NCBI GenBank assembly: GCA_017881265.1
Contig: JADGRA010000062.1
Location: forward strand, 38,353-102,352
Direction of reading: 5' to 3'
Origin: Myxococcaceae bacterium
GTDB taxonomy: Bacteria; Myxococcota; Myxococcia; Myxococcales; Myxococcaceae
DNA length: 64,000 nucleotides
Part shown: positions 8,045 to 16,439 of the stretch, one piece after another
Numbering within the stretch: position 1 is the first letter of the stretch
Layout of the letters: each line of letters starts with the position of its first letter
Translations under genes and position numbers: made by a program
The notes under the pieces: generated by a model
Seen by the model: only the letters and a program-made list of their open reading frames with translations
Told to the model about the DNA's origin: nothing
The model's database searches: none

Positions 8045-8262
8045 GGGGTCCTCCAGTCGCTGGTGGGCGAGAGTCTGACGCGCTCGGGTGGCCTCCGGGG
8101 CTACCCGAAGGTTGTAACCGTCCAAAACCACACGCTCGTGCGCTTCCTGCCCGGGGCAGGGGCGAGGGCCCATCACGAGCGGTCCTTCCGAAATGCTGTC
8201 ACAAGAAGGCCCCCCGAAGACATGGGCTTCTGGACGCCGTACCCCACCAGAGGATGCTCGCC

Positions 8263-10614
8263 ATGCCAGTGCCCAGCCTTGCCGTTCCCGCCGAAGAAGC
8301 GCCGCGCTGCCCCACCCTGGTCTCCGTGGATGGGCGCGCCTACCCGCTACAGTCCGCACAGCTGCACGCCCGGGCGGAGGGCGGACTTGCCAGCTCTCGG
8401 CTGGTGCAGACGTTTGCCAACCCCCATGCAGAGTCCCTCGAAGTCATCTACACGCTGCCCCTACCCGCCGACGGAGCGGTCCTCGCGTACACCATTCGCC
8501 TGGGGGAACGAGTCATCCGCGGGGAAGTGCAACCGCGGGAGAAGGCGGCGGCGGCCTACCGGGAAGCGCTTTACGCGGGCCGGACTGCCGGGCTTCTGGA
8601 GGAGGACCGCACGGACACCTTCCAGCAGCGGCTTGGAAACCTGCCTCCGCGCACCGAAGTCACGGTCGAAATCGACGTCCTGCAGCCGCTGGCGTTCCTG
8701 TGCGGCACAGACGCTGCCAGCCCCGTCTGGGAATACCGCTTCCCGACGGTGGTCAGCCCCCGCTACCAGGGCGCCCTGGGTCGGGTGACGGACGCCGAAC
8801 GGCTCGACGTGGACCGCGACGCGGGTGGGGACATCCCCACCCGGCTGGCGCTGGAACTGACCATTGCGGACGCCCTCCTCGGCCCGGACCGCCTCGTCTC
8901 CCCCAGCCACCGCCTCGAGACACTGCTGCAAGGGGAGGCCGTCCTCGTGCGCCTGGCCGAGGGCGCACGGCTCGACCAGGACCTTGTGGTGCAGTGGCCG
9001 GCTGCGTCGGGCGTCGTCGGCGTCCGCGTCGTGGAGGGACGGGGAAACGGCTCGGACGCGGGGCGGTATGCCCTGCTGACGGTGACGCCGCCCACTGCGC
9101 CCGACGCCGTGCAGCGGCGGGACCTCACCGTGCTCATCGACGCGAGCGGCTCGATGGCGGGGGCCCCTCTGGAATACGCCAAGCGGGTGGTGTGCGACTT
9201 GCTCGAGGGCCTCGCCCCTGCCGACCGGTTCGAGGTGATGGCCTTCGCGAACACCCCCCAACGGCTGACGCCGGGACTGGAGCAGGCGACGCCGCGGTCG
9301 CTCAATCGGTGTCTGCAGGCCATCGCCTCCCTGCGGGCGGGCGGCGGCACCGAGATGGGCACGGCCCTGCGGGAGGCGCTGTCGCCCCTGCGTCCGGACG
9401 CGCAGCACCAGGTGGTGCTGGTCAGCGACGGCTACATCGGCTTCGAGAAGGAACTCCTGGCTGAACTGGCTCGCTCGCTGCCGGCCGGTGTGCGACTGCA
9501 CACGGTGGGCATTGGCTCCGCTCCGAACCGGGCGCTGACCCAGAGCCTGGCACGTGGCGGACGCGGGGTGGAGCTGCTCGCCGGCGACGAAGCGGCGGCC
9601 ATCGAGGCGGCGCGCCGCCTACGCGCCGCGACGGACCGACCGGTGCTGACCGAGGTCAGCGTCTCGGGGACGGCCATCCGCGCCACGACGCCGGCACGAC
9701 CGCGGGACGTCCTGGCCGGCCAGCCGCTGCTTCTGGCCGTCGAGCTTCAGCAGGAGGGCGGCTCCGTCGAAGTCCGGGGAACGCTCGCCGGCTCCAGCGC
9801 GGGCTGGAGCTGGCAGCTGACGGTACCAGCGAGGGCGGCAACGACGGACGCCGCGGGCGGGCTGCGCGCCACCCCCCTGCCCCTCGGTGCCCTGTTTGGT
9901 CGCGAGGCCATCGCCGACGCGGAGTTTGAAGTCGCCGCCGACGGGGACGCCGGGGCGCTGGACGCGCGCATTGAAGCCCTGGGCCTGCGCCACCAGCTGA
10001 CGAGTCGCCGCACCAGCCTGGTGGCCATCGCGGAGGAAACGTCCGTCGACCCGCGCGCGCCCCGCCGCCGGGAACGCCTGGCGGTGGAGCTGCCGCGGGG
10101 TGTCTCCGCCGAGGGAGCGGGCCTTGTCCCTCCTAAAGGGTTCTTCCTGGGCGCCCCGGCAATCATGATGGGTGCCACGCGTGGCGTGTCGTCCGGCGTG
10201 TCGGAAGACGTCGTGGGGATGACGCGTCGGCACTTGAAGGCCCAGGCCCCGAAGGTCCGCTTGGCCGCGCCTACGCTTCGGCCGTCTGTGCAGGCGACGG
10301 TGGTGGCACGTCTAGGCCAGGAACTGGTGCTGGAGTTCGAGGTCCCGACGGACGGCTTCAAGCTTCCTACGGTGGACGTCGACGTGGAAGTTCCGTCGCT
10401 GGAGAACCGGCCGGCACGCCTCCGCGCCCGCGTCCTTCTGGAGAAGAGCAGCCCGCCCGGGCCGCACGCGGCCGGACTCATCGTCCGGCTGGCGTTGCGC
10501 TTGGAGGACGGTCAGGCCTGGCCCGAAGGACAGCCCCTCACGCTGTCCTGGAGCGGCGGCAGCCTGGGAGTCCACCTGCCGCCAGGAACGGAGCCCGGCG
10601 TCCACGGCCCATGA
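8263..10614 (+). CDS. VIT and von Willebrand factor A domain protein
   Basis: A 783-residue protein. Residues ~20-145 form a VIT domain (SSRLVQTFANPHAESLEVIYTLPLP and GEVQPREKAAAAYREA). A vWA domain near 290-460 carries the MIDAS metal site DASGSMAG and VLVSDGYIGF. The C-terminal half is beta-rich. No signal peptide or membrane segment is evident from ATG 8263; ATG 8254 is an alternative, and AGAGGA at ~8249 fits 8263 better. The eukaryotic VIT-vWA family is inter-alpha-trypsin inhibitor; bacterial members have unknown, probably protein-binding, roles. The stop overlaps the sigma-factor start (ATGA), so the genes are coupled. Confidence 0.88.
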   Translation: MPVPSLAVPAEEAPRCPTLVSVDGRAYPLQSAQLHARAEGGLASSRLVQTFANPHAESLEVIYTLPLPADGAVLAYTIRLGERVIRGEVQPREKAAAAYREALYAGRTAGLLEEDRTDTFQQRLGNLPPRTEVTVEIDVLQPLAFLCGTDAASPVWEYRFPTVVSPRYQGALGRVTDAERLDVDRDAGGDIPTRLALELTIADALLGPDRLVSPSHRLETLLQGEAVLVRLAEGARLDQDLVVQWPAASGVVGVRVVEGRGNGSDAGRYALLTVTPPTAPDAVQRRDLTVLIDASGSMAGAPLEYAKRVVCDLLEGLAPADRFEVMAFANTPQRLTPGLEQATPRSLNRCLQAIASLRAGGGTEMGTALREALSPLRPDAQHQVVLVSDGYIGFEKELLAELARSLPAGVRLHTVGIGSAPNRALTQSLARGGRGVELLAGDEAAAIEAARRLRAATDRPVLTEVSVSGTAIRATTPARPRDVLAGQPLLLAVELQQEGGSVEVRGTLAGSSAGWSWQLTVPARAATTDAAGGLRATPLPLGALFGREAIADAEFEVAADGDAGALDARIEALGLRHQLTSRRTSLVAIAEETSVDPRAPRRRERLAVELPRGVSAEGAGLVPPKGFFLGAPAIMMGATRGVSSGVSEDVVGMTRRHLKAQAPKVRLAAPTLRPSVQATVVARLGQELVLEFEVPTDGFKLPTVDVDVEVPSLENRPARLRARVLLEKSSPPGPHAAGLIVRLALRLEDGQAWPEGQPLTLSWSGGSLGVHLPPGTEPGVHGP

Positions 10615-11171
10615 CCGCGCTCGACTCCACGTTTCTGCAAGCCAGGGCTGGAGACCGCATGGCCTTTGCGCGCTGGATGGGGGGCGTCGAGCTTCCCCTC
10701 CGGCGCGCGCTGCGACCCTTCGCCCGAGCCGTGGACGTGGAGGCGGTGGTGCAAGAGGCGTTGCTGCGGATGTGGCTTCTCTCGCGGGACCGCCGGCGCG
10801 AGCTCACCGGCGAGAATGCCTCATTGCGCTTCGCCCTCGGCCTGGCGCGGAACCTGGCCCGGGCCGAGGCGCGACGCCTGGGGCACGAGAGGCTGTTGCC
10901 TCCGGAGGGACTTCCTGAGCCCAGTGTAGACCCGGAGCCGCCCCCGGACCCCGCGCTGAGGAAAGCCATCCTCGGCTGTCTGGAACGGCTGGCGAAAAAG
11001 CCGGCCCAGGCGTTTGCGGCCCGGCTGCGCGCAGGCCTTTCTGCGGATGCAGTGCTTGCCTCACAGCTGGGGATGACCCTCAACACGTTCCTTCAAAACA
11101 TCGTCCGCGCGCGCAAACAGCTCGCGACGTGCCTCGCCCGAAAGGGCATCTCCCTGGAGAACGGGCTGTGA
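10611..11171 (+). CDS. Sigma-70 family (ECF-like) RNA polymerase sigma factor
   Basis: A 186-residue ECF-sized protein. Region 2 is recognisable (RPFARAVDVEAVVQEALLRMW, cf. DAEDVVQETFLRAW in ECF factors), followed by LRFALGLARNLARAEARR. The region-4 HTH (ADAVLASQLGMTLNTFLQNI) is present but diverged. It starts inside the stop of the VIT/vWA gene and overlaps the next small gene by GTGA, giving a three-gene coupled unit. No recognisable anti-sigma factor or membrane sensor is next to it; one of the neighbours may play that role. Confidence 0.75.
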   Translation: MTALDSTFLQARAGDRMAFARWMGGVELPLRRALRPFARAVDVEAVVQEALLRMWLLSRDRRRELTGENASLRFALGLARNLARAEARRLGHERLLPPEGLPEPSVDPEPPPDPALRKAILGCLERLAKKPAQAFAARLRAGLSADAVLASQLGMTLNTFLQNIVRARKQLATCLARKGISLENGL

Positions 11172-11413
11172 CGAGCCAACGCGAGCAAGAGTCCCTCCTC
11201 GAAGCCGCAGTCACCCCCTACCGCGAGCGCGACCGGGAGGGGCGCCTGGTGCCACTGCCAGCCTGGTGGGACCTGTCTCCGGAGGCGCGGGAGGAGCTCT
11301 TCTCCCGCCAGCTTGGGCGCCGCGCCCTGGAACGTGCCATTGACCCCGACGGGCAAAGCGCCACCGTCCGCGCCGTCCTGGCCAGGCTGGGCATTTCGGC
11401 GTCGACGCCCTGA
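11168..11413 (+). CDS. Small protein coupled to the sigma-factor gene
   Basis: An 81-residue soluble, charged protein without cysteines or membrane segments. It is helical, with LPAWWDLSPEAREELFSRQLGRRALERAID as its most distinctive part. GTG 11168 overlaps the sigma-factor stop by 4 bases; a GTG-type start further upstream would lie inside the sigma gene. I do not recognise the family. Its position suggests a partner or inhibitor of the sigma factor, but nothing in the sequence proves this. It ends 37 bases before the stop of the convergent M61 protease gene. Confidence 0.65.
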   Translation: MTSQREQESLLEAAVTPYRERDREGRLVPLPAWWDLSPEAREELFSRQLGRRALERAIDPDGQSATVRAVLARLGISASTP

Positions 11414-11450
11414 GGGCAGCCGCGGGACCCAATGCCCGCAGCGTCTGGCC

Positions 11451-13379
11451 CTACTTTCTGGGCGCGAGGATGTCGTCCAGGAGGGGCTTCTGCGCCGGGT
11501 CGCGCTCGAGGTGTGGGTAGCGCAAGCCGCCGTGGTAGTCGACGCGGACGGTGCGGAAGCGCTCTCCCACCCGCACCAGCAGCTCCACTGGCTCGGTCCC
11601 GGTTTTCGCGCGCGCGATGGCGCTGTGGAGTCGCTCCGCGTCGTAGGCCAGCCCATCAACGGCGAGCAGTTGTGCCCCCGACGTCAGCCCGGCCTTGAAG
11701 GCCGGGCCGTCCCAGCTGACAAAACTGACGGTGGCATCCTTGTCCACCACCAGGCCGAGGGAATAGCGGTGGTCGACGCTTTTGGTCCGGGTGGCTTCCA
11801 CGGATTTCCAGTAGTCGCTCGGCTCCTCGGTGAAGACCAGCCGGTAGCCGCCGCGGCGCAGCCCGTCGATAGGCGCACCGGGGCCATGCCCGTCCAGGCG
11901 GCTGCGGAGAAAGCTGGCCCAGTCGTACGGCAGCACGGCGTTCAAGGCCGTGACGACGTCCTCGAAGGTGTAGGTGACGGGGACGTAGCTGCCCTCCTCG
12001 ATGCCGAAGAAGGCAGTGGCGAAGTCATCGAGCGAGCGCTTGCCTCGCGTCTTCTCGCGGATGAGGGTGTCGACGTCGAGCCAGATGAGCGCCCCTTCCG
12101 GGTAGTAATCCTCGAAGCGCTGCCAGTTGGGCCAGGACTGGGGGCGGCGGGGGCTGATGATTTCGTCGTTGGTGGTGTCCTGGACCGAGCGCCAGCTCCG
12201 GCCTGGCATCAGCTGCAGCGCGGCCACGCTCATCGCCAGCGCCTCGAGCGCCTGCTGGCGCGTCCACAGGCCGGCGCGGGCCGTCAGTACCGTCCCCCAG
12301 TACTGGGTGCCGCCCTCGTACACCCACAACATTGAGTCGCGCATGGGGGTGTGGAAGTCCGGCGTCCAGAGGTCGGCCGGGCGCCGGAACTTGCCGTCCC
12401 AGGAATGCACGTACTCGTGGGCGATGACGTCGCGGTAGCCCGCCGTCTTGTCCCAGTCGGTGAAGTCGGCAATGGGCTCGCCGTACTCGGCCGAGCGGTG
12501 GTGTTCCAGCGTGGTGTCCCAGCCGATGTCGTCACTCAGTTGCAGCAGGAAGTTGTAGTGGTCGTAGTGACGGCCCCCGAAGAGGCGGTAGGCCTGCTGC
12601 ACCAGGGCCCGGTGCAACTCGATGAGGTCCGGCTTGACGGCAAGCAGGTCGGCGCGGTCCGCCATCAAGTTCAGCGTCACCGGCACGCGGTCCGAGGGCG
12701 CCAAGTCGTAGGCGCGGGCATAGCGGGCGGCGCGCAGCGGCGAGTCCACCAGCGTGTCCACGGACACCACCTTAAAGCGGGTGCGCCCGGCCTCCACCGC
12801 GGCCACCTCCAGGGCGGTGGCCACCGTCCAGCCCTCGGGCACGCGGATGGAGGCCTCCACCGGAATGTCCCGGGTGAAGTACCCGGCCGGGTAAAGCACC
12901 ACTGAGTTCCAGTCCAGGGCCAGCTGCAGCGACGAGACCTCGGTGGGGCCCACCCCATGGCTCACCGGAGAGAGGTAGGTGAAGTCCACCGAGACGCGGT
13001 TGACGCCAGCCGGCACCGGCACGTGGAAAGCGAAGACATCCGCCGTGTCGCGCGCCCACGCCAGCCGCGTGCCGGCGGCTGTCACCACCAGCCCGGCCAG
13101 CCGTTCGATGGTGCCCTCCGGCGCGTGCGTCCCGGGCAGCCAGCGCGGATACATGAGGATGAGTTCCTTCCCGCCGGTGACCGGGACCTCCTCGTGCACG
13201 GCGACGATGCGCCGGCTGACGTCCGTGGCGTCGAGGGTGAGGAGCAGCGTGCCCGGGTAGGCCTCATCCCGAGAGGAGGGGATGGGCGCATTCGGCGGCA
13301 GAGGCAGGGGCCCGGGGCTGGCTGCGAAAGTGGTGGGAGCGAGGAAAAGGAGGGCGAGGGACAGTGCGCGATGGTTCAA
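11451..13379 (-). CDS. M61 (glycyl aminopeptidase-like) protease with PDZ domain
   Basis: About 642 residues. The TTG start gives a signal peptide (LNHRALSLALLFLAPTTFAA) and export. An N-terminal M61 beta-domain is followed by the zinc site HEYVHSWDGK and a downstream acidic residue in WVYEGGTQYWG. A C-terminal PDZ-like domain (YSLGLVVDKDATVSF...FKAGLTSGAQLLAVDG) ends the protein, as is usual for the family. The frame is open upstream to 13484, but that part has no signal-like character and TTG 13379 fits the signal peptide; no strong ribosome site decides it. Probably a periplasmic peptidase. Confidence 0.9.
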   Translation of the reverse strand: MNHRALSLALLFLAPTTFAASPGPLPLPPNAPIPSSRDEAYPGTLLLTLDATDVSRRIVAVHEEVPVTGGKELILMYPRWLPGTHAPEGTIERLAGLVVTAAGTRLAWARDTADVFAFHVPVPAGVNRVSVDFTYLSPVSHGVGPTEVSSLQLALDWNSVVLYPAGYFTRDIPVEASIRVPEGWTVATALEVAAVEAGRTRFKVVSVDTLVDSPLRAARYARAYDLAPSDRVPVTLNLMADRADLLAVKPDLIELHRALVQQAYRLFGGRHYDHYNFLLQLSDDIGWDTTLEHHRSAEYGEPIADFTDWDKTAGYRDVIAHEYVHSWDGKFRRPADLWTPDFHTPMRDSMLWVYEGGTQYWGTVLTARAGLWTRQQALEALAMSVAALQLMPGRSWRSVQDTTNDEIISPRRPQSWPNWQRFEDYYPEGALIWLDVDTLIREKTRGKRSLDDFATAFFGIEEGSYVPVTYTFEDVVTALNAVLPYDWASFLRSRLDGHGPGAPIDGLRRGGYRLVFTEEPSDYWKSVEATRTKSVDHRYSLGLVVDKDATVSFVSWDGPAFKAGLTSGAQLLAVDGLAYDAERLHSAIARAKTGTEPVELLVRVGERFRTVRVDYHGGLRYPHLERDPAQKPLLDDILAPRK

Positions 13380-13695
13380 GGAGCGACCACCGTAACATGG
13401 CGGGCGTCGCTGGCCGGGACGGCCGTCGGCCAGATTTTTCGCGGCCTCCACCGACCAGGCGGCAACGAGGACCCCAGCGGCCATTGCCGCTGATTCTCGG
13501 TCCGTCTGGCGAAGAGCAGAGTGTTTCTGGAATCAGGCTGGCGCGCCACGACTGTGGTGGAAACCTTTACAAACACTCGCGTAAGCGCGTTCCGGCTGGC
13601 GGTGCGGTCCGAATGACTTCTATTTCTTGCTCCAGGGGTGAAGGAGCCGGGCTTGAGTGTCTTTCAAGCCGGTCCCCAACTCCGGGGGGGGCAAG
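13380..13695. other. Intergenic region between divergent units
   Basis: No convincing gene. It must hold the promoters of the M61 protease (-) and of the unit ahead of the desaturase (+). The clearest signal is CGCGTAAGCGCGTT at 13578-13591. A G8 run (about 13684-13691) directly precedes the GTG at 13696. Base composition here is less GC-rich than in the flanking genes. Confidence 0.5.
13578..13591 (+). promoter_or_regulatory. CGCGTAARCGCGTT element, site 1
   Basis: CGCGTAAGCGCGTT, with inverted CGCG arms, recurs as CGCGTAAACGCGTT at 15210-15223 and as ACGTAAACGCG within 25854-25868. All three are intergenic, in the same orientation, upstream of plus-strand units of the 13.6-32.8 kb region. 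Probably a shared operator or promoter element. Confidence 0.45.
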
Positions 13696-13959
13696 GTGAG
13701 TCCGGTCAAGGGTGTTCGAGGCGTCCGATGGGTTGGCTTTGAGCCGCTGCTGATTTTGGTTGTTCCGCTGTTGTTCGCTTCCGGCCCCTGTCAGCCAGCG
13801 TTCAGGGACGGCGGCAGCCAGTCTTCTGCTGCGGCGCCTGCCTCCGCGAGCACCACTCAGCCTCGTCCGAGAGCCTCACCATGTGTTCCTTCGAACGTTG
13901 AGTGGCCGGACAGCACCTCAGCGGGAGCCTTGACCGTCCTGAATCCGAGCAGGGCCTGA
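13696..13959 (+). CDS. Possible small exported protein ahead of the desaturase
   Basis: An 87-residue frame with a plausible signal peptide: basic start MSPVKGVRGVRW, hydrophobic FEPLLILVVPLLFASG, then Cys. The rest is Ser/Ala/Pro-rich low complexity. No family is recognised. GTG 13696 follows a G-rich stretch that could serve as ribosome site; GTG 13657 is an alternative. The stop lies 3 bases before the desaturase ATG, which would suit translational coupling. Codon use is only moderately GC3-rich, so it may be non-coding leader sequence. Confidence 0.35.
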   Translation: MSPVKGVRGVRWVGFEPLLILVVPLLFASGPCQPAFRDGGSQSSAAAPASASTTQPRPRASPCVPSNVEWPDSTSAGALTVLNPSRA

Positions 13960-13962
13960 GCC

Positions 13963-15081
13963 ATGAGCCTTCTCTTCGTCCGAGAGCCGGCCGTTGTCGT
14001 CCGAACACGTTCTGTGAAATTCGGGCCGACGAGCAGTTCTTCGTTCGGAGTGGACGTGAGACAGGCGGTCCTCGATTGGTTCCAAGCGCAGGGCATCTCG
14101 CCGAAGGCGAATCGGGCGATGGTGCTCAAGACCATCGTCCTGGTCAGCGGGGTCGCTGCAGCGTACGGCTCAATCCTCGCGAGCGGTGTCCCTTGGTCGG
14201 CCCGTTGGTGCAGCTGTGTCTTCTTGGGTCTGGGCCTGGCCAGCCTCGGGATGGCCATTGGTCATGACGCTCTGCACGGCGCCTACTCGAACCGTCCGTG
14301 GGTCAATCGTCTCCTGGGGCTGGCGTTCGACGTGGCGGGGGCGAACGGACACATTTGGAAATTCACCCACAACGTCGTTCACCACACCTATACGAACGTC
14401 GACGGCGTCGACATGGACATCGACCTGGACCCGCTCGTCCGAATGGCTGCGTCGACGCGCTGGAAACCGTACCACCGCTACCAGCGCTTCTATGCGTTCG
14501 GGCTCTACGCCCTCGCGGCCATCCACTGGTTCCTCGCGAAGGACTTCGTCTACTTCGCCCGCCGGCGACTCGGCCCCTACTTGACGCTACGCCACCGGTG
14601 GACGGCGTGGGCGGGCCTCGTCGGCGGGCGGATGCTGGTGCTCTTCTACTCGGTGGTCCTCCCCGCCTGGGTGCTCCGTCCGGCCTGGTGGATGTTTCTC
14701 ATCGGCTGGCTGACCGTCTACCTGACGTTCGGCTTGGTGCTGGGAGTGACCTTTCAGCTGGCGCACGCAGTCACCCCGGTCGAGATGCCGGTGCCGCCCG
14801 GGAGCGGCCGACTGGAGGCTTTTGCCCTCCACCAGGTGAACACCACAGCGGACTTTGCCTGCGCCAACCGGCTGCTCACCTGGTACTTGGGCGGTCTCAA
14901 CTTTCAAGTGGAGCACCACCTGTTCCCTGAAGTCTGCAGCATCCATTACCCTCGCTTGCGGCACATCGTGCGGGAAGTCGCCGCCCGCCACGGCGTGCGG
15001 TGCCGCGAGTTCCCGACGGTGCGCTTGGCGCTGGCCTCGCACGTTCAGCACCTGCGGCAACTGGGCCGCGCTCCGAACTAG
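13963..15081 (+). CDS. Membrane fatty-acid (acyl-lipid) desaturase
   Basis: A 372-residue integral-membrane di-iron desaturase with all three histidine boxes: HDALH near residue 101, HNVVHH near 136 and QVEHH near 315. The Q in place of H in the third box is typical of front-end (delta-5/6 type) and linoleoyl-CoA desaturases, but the cytochrome b5 domain fused to many of those is absent. Hydrophobic segments lie between and around the boxes. It introduces a double bond into an acyl chain of a membrane lipid, using O2. It appears monocistronic, ending in a strong hairpin, and shares a candidate operator type with the following lipid operon. Confidence 0.92.
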   Translation: MSLLFVREPAVVVRTRSVKFGPTSSSSFGVDVRQAVLDWFQAQGISPKANRAMVLKTIVLVSGVAAAYGSILASGVPWSARWCSCVFLGLGLASLGMAIGHDALHGAYSNRPWVNRLLGLAFDVAGANGHIWKFTHNVVHHTYTNVDGVDMDIDLDPLVRMAASTRWKPYHRYQRFYAFGLYALAAIHWFLAKDFVYFARRRLGPYLTLRHRWTAWAGLVGGRMLVLFYSVVLPAWVLRPAWWMFLIGWLTVYLTFGLVLGVTFQLAHAVTPVEMPVPPGSGRLEAFALHQVNTTADFACANRLLTWYLGGLNFQVEHHLFPEVCSIHYPRLRHIVREVAARHGVRCREFPTVRLALASHVQHLRQLGRAPN

Positions 15082-15113
15082 GCGCTTTGTGGAGGCCGCT
15101 CCACCAAAGCGCC
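15081..15113 (+). terminator. Hairpin overlapping the desaturase stop
   Basis: GGCGCTTTG (15081-15089) pairs with CAAAGCGCC (15105-15113), and GGAG/CTCC extends the stem inside. It begins on the last base of the stop codon. No T tract follows, so it may be a terminator or an mRNA 3'-end stabiliser. Confidence 0.55.
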
Positions 15114-15209
15114 GACCGTCCGCTTGAAAGTCGCGGCAGTCCGCACAACCTCCCCTCTCCGCTTGCGGTCGGTCCCGCTGCTCGTGGCGAGACTTCATTC
15201 ACAGCGCTC

Positions 15210-15223
15210 CGCGTAAACGCGTT
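15210..15223 (+). promoter_or_regulatory. CGCGTAAACGCGTT element, site 2
   Basis: This copy of the shared element lies upstream of the seven-gene lipid operon, within the otherwise featureless 15114-15374 interval. No match to a -35/-10 or sigma-54 promoter was found near it. Confidence 0.45.
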
Positions 15224-15374
15224 TGTCGTGGCCGTTTCGGCAGGTGGGTCGCCAGACTTGACGTCGAGCCTCGAGCGGCGCCCGACGGCAGGGCGAAGAA
15301 GCGGAGGGCTCTGTTGTGGATGGGTGAGCCGCAGGACACGAAAGGCGATTGGCAACGTGCAAAGCGCAGCAACA

Positions 15375-16439
15375 GTGTTTGAGGCGCCCCGGTCCGAGAA
15401 CAGTCTGTCCTGGGCCCGGCACTCCTGGCGCGGGGGCGAGTTGGCGGAGCGACTGCGGAACGCTCCGAGGGTGAACCTTGGGTCATGGCCGACGCCCATC
15501 CAGCGAGTCACCCGACGCGGCCGGTGCGACCTGCTCGTCAAGCGAGACGACCTCAGCGGCTTCGGCCGTGGGGGCGCGAAGACGCGAAAGCTGAGTCACC
15601 TGCTCGGGCACGTACGCACCAATGCTCATGGCGAGCTGCTGGCGGTGGCCGGAAACGTGACCAACTTGGCGTTCGACCTGTTGCAGGCCTCCGGAGCTTT
15701 CGGACTTCGGACGCGCCTCTTCATCGTCAACGACCCGCCCGCCACACCGGGCGAGCGGGCGAGAATCTTCGCCGGCGTCCTGGGTTCCATCGAACTCTTG
15801 ACGTGCGGCAGGGCCGAGGCGGCGGCGGTCGTCTTGCGCGCCTACGCAGCTGCCTGGCACGCCGGTCGGAAGCCCTTCCTTGCGCTGCCTGGCGCTTTCC
15901 ACCCGGCGTGCGTCATCGGCAACGCGTGCGGTTTCCTCGAGATGGTCGAGCAACTCGAATCCCAAGGCGCACCCTTGCCTCGCACCGTGTTCGTGACGGC
16001 AGCCACCGGCACGACGGTCGCGGGGTTTCTCCTGGCTGCGGACGTGCTTCGCGCTGCAGGCGGTCCCCCCATCCGGGTGATTGGCGTGCAAGTGCACCCA
16101 GGCCGAATCCGGCTGCAGACGCTGGCCCTGACACGATGGACGGAGCGCTTCCTCGGCACCAATCATCGCACGCCGGTTCACCCGACGAGTTTCGTTCCGT
16201 CTCGCGAGCGCTTCGCCCACTTCGGACCTGGCGTTCCGCGTCTTTGCTTGCAGGTGGAGCAGGAACTCGGGCTCAGGCTGGACCCCATTTTTGGGGGAAA
16301 GACCTGGCAGGCAATGCAGGCCGACGTGGCCGCCAACGCTCCCGACGACCGGCCGCTCCTCTACTGGCACTGCGGTTACACGCCGGAGTGGAAGACGCTC
16401 TGTGCCTCCGGAGCGGGGCGGGGCGAGGTGACGTCGTGA
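15375..16439 (+). CDS. PLP-dependent enzyme, ACC deaminase/D-cysteine desulfhydrase type
   Basis: A fold-type II PLP enzyme of about 354 residues. The PLP lysine is in GFGRGGAKTRKL (K69); relatives usually have GGNK. AVAGNVTNLAFDLL replaces the usual AGSVQSNHARATA, TAATGTTVAGFLLA the SGGT phosphate loop, and LDPIFGGKTWQAM matches LDPVYTGKA. LLYWHCGYTP resembles the FLHTGG end motif. These changes suggest a substrate other than ACC or D-cysteine. The start is unsure: GTG 15375 or TTG 15441, which has a G-rich ribosome site. It is first in the lipid operon, and its stop overlaps the next start (GTGA). Confidence 0.75.
   Translation: MFEAPRSENSLSWARHSWRGGELAERLRNAPRVNLGSWPTPIQRVTRRGRCDLLVKRDDLSGFGRGGAKTRKLSHLLGHVRTNAHGELLAVAGNVTNLAFDLLQASGAFGLRTRLFIVNDPPATPGERARIFAGVLGSIELLTCGRAEAAAVVLRAYAAAWHAGRKPFLALPGAFHPACVIGNACGFLEMVEQLESQGAPLPRTVFVTAATGTTVAGFLLAADVLRAAGGPPIRVIGVQVHPGRIRLQTLALTRWTERFLGTNHRTPVHPTSFVPSRERFAHFGPGVPRLCLQVEQELGLRLDPIFGGKTWQAMQADVAANAPDDRPLLYWHCGYTPEWKTLCASGAGRGEVTS

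Noticed and set aside
16365..16379. TGGCACTGCGGTTAC, similar to the sigma-54 promoter at 25055
   Set aside because: It codes for the conserved YWHCGYTP end of the PLP enzyme and lacks GC at -12, so the likeness is coincidental.
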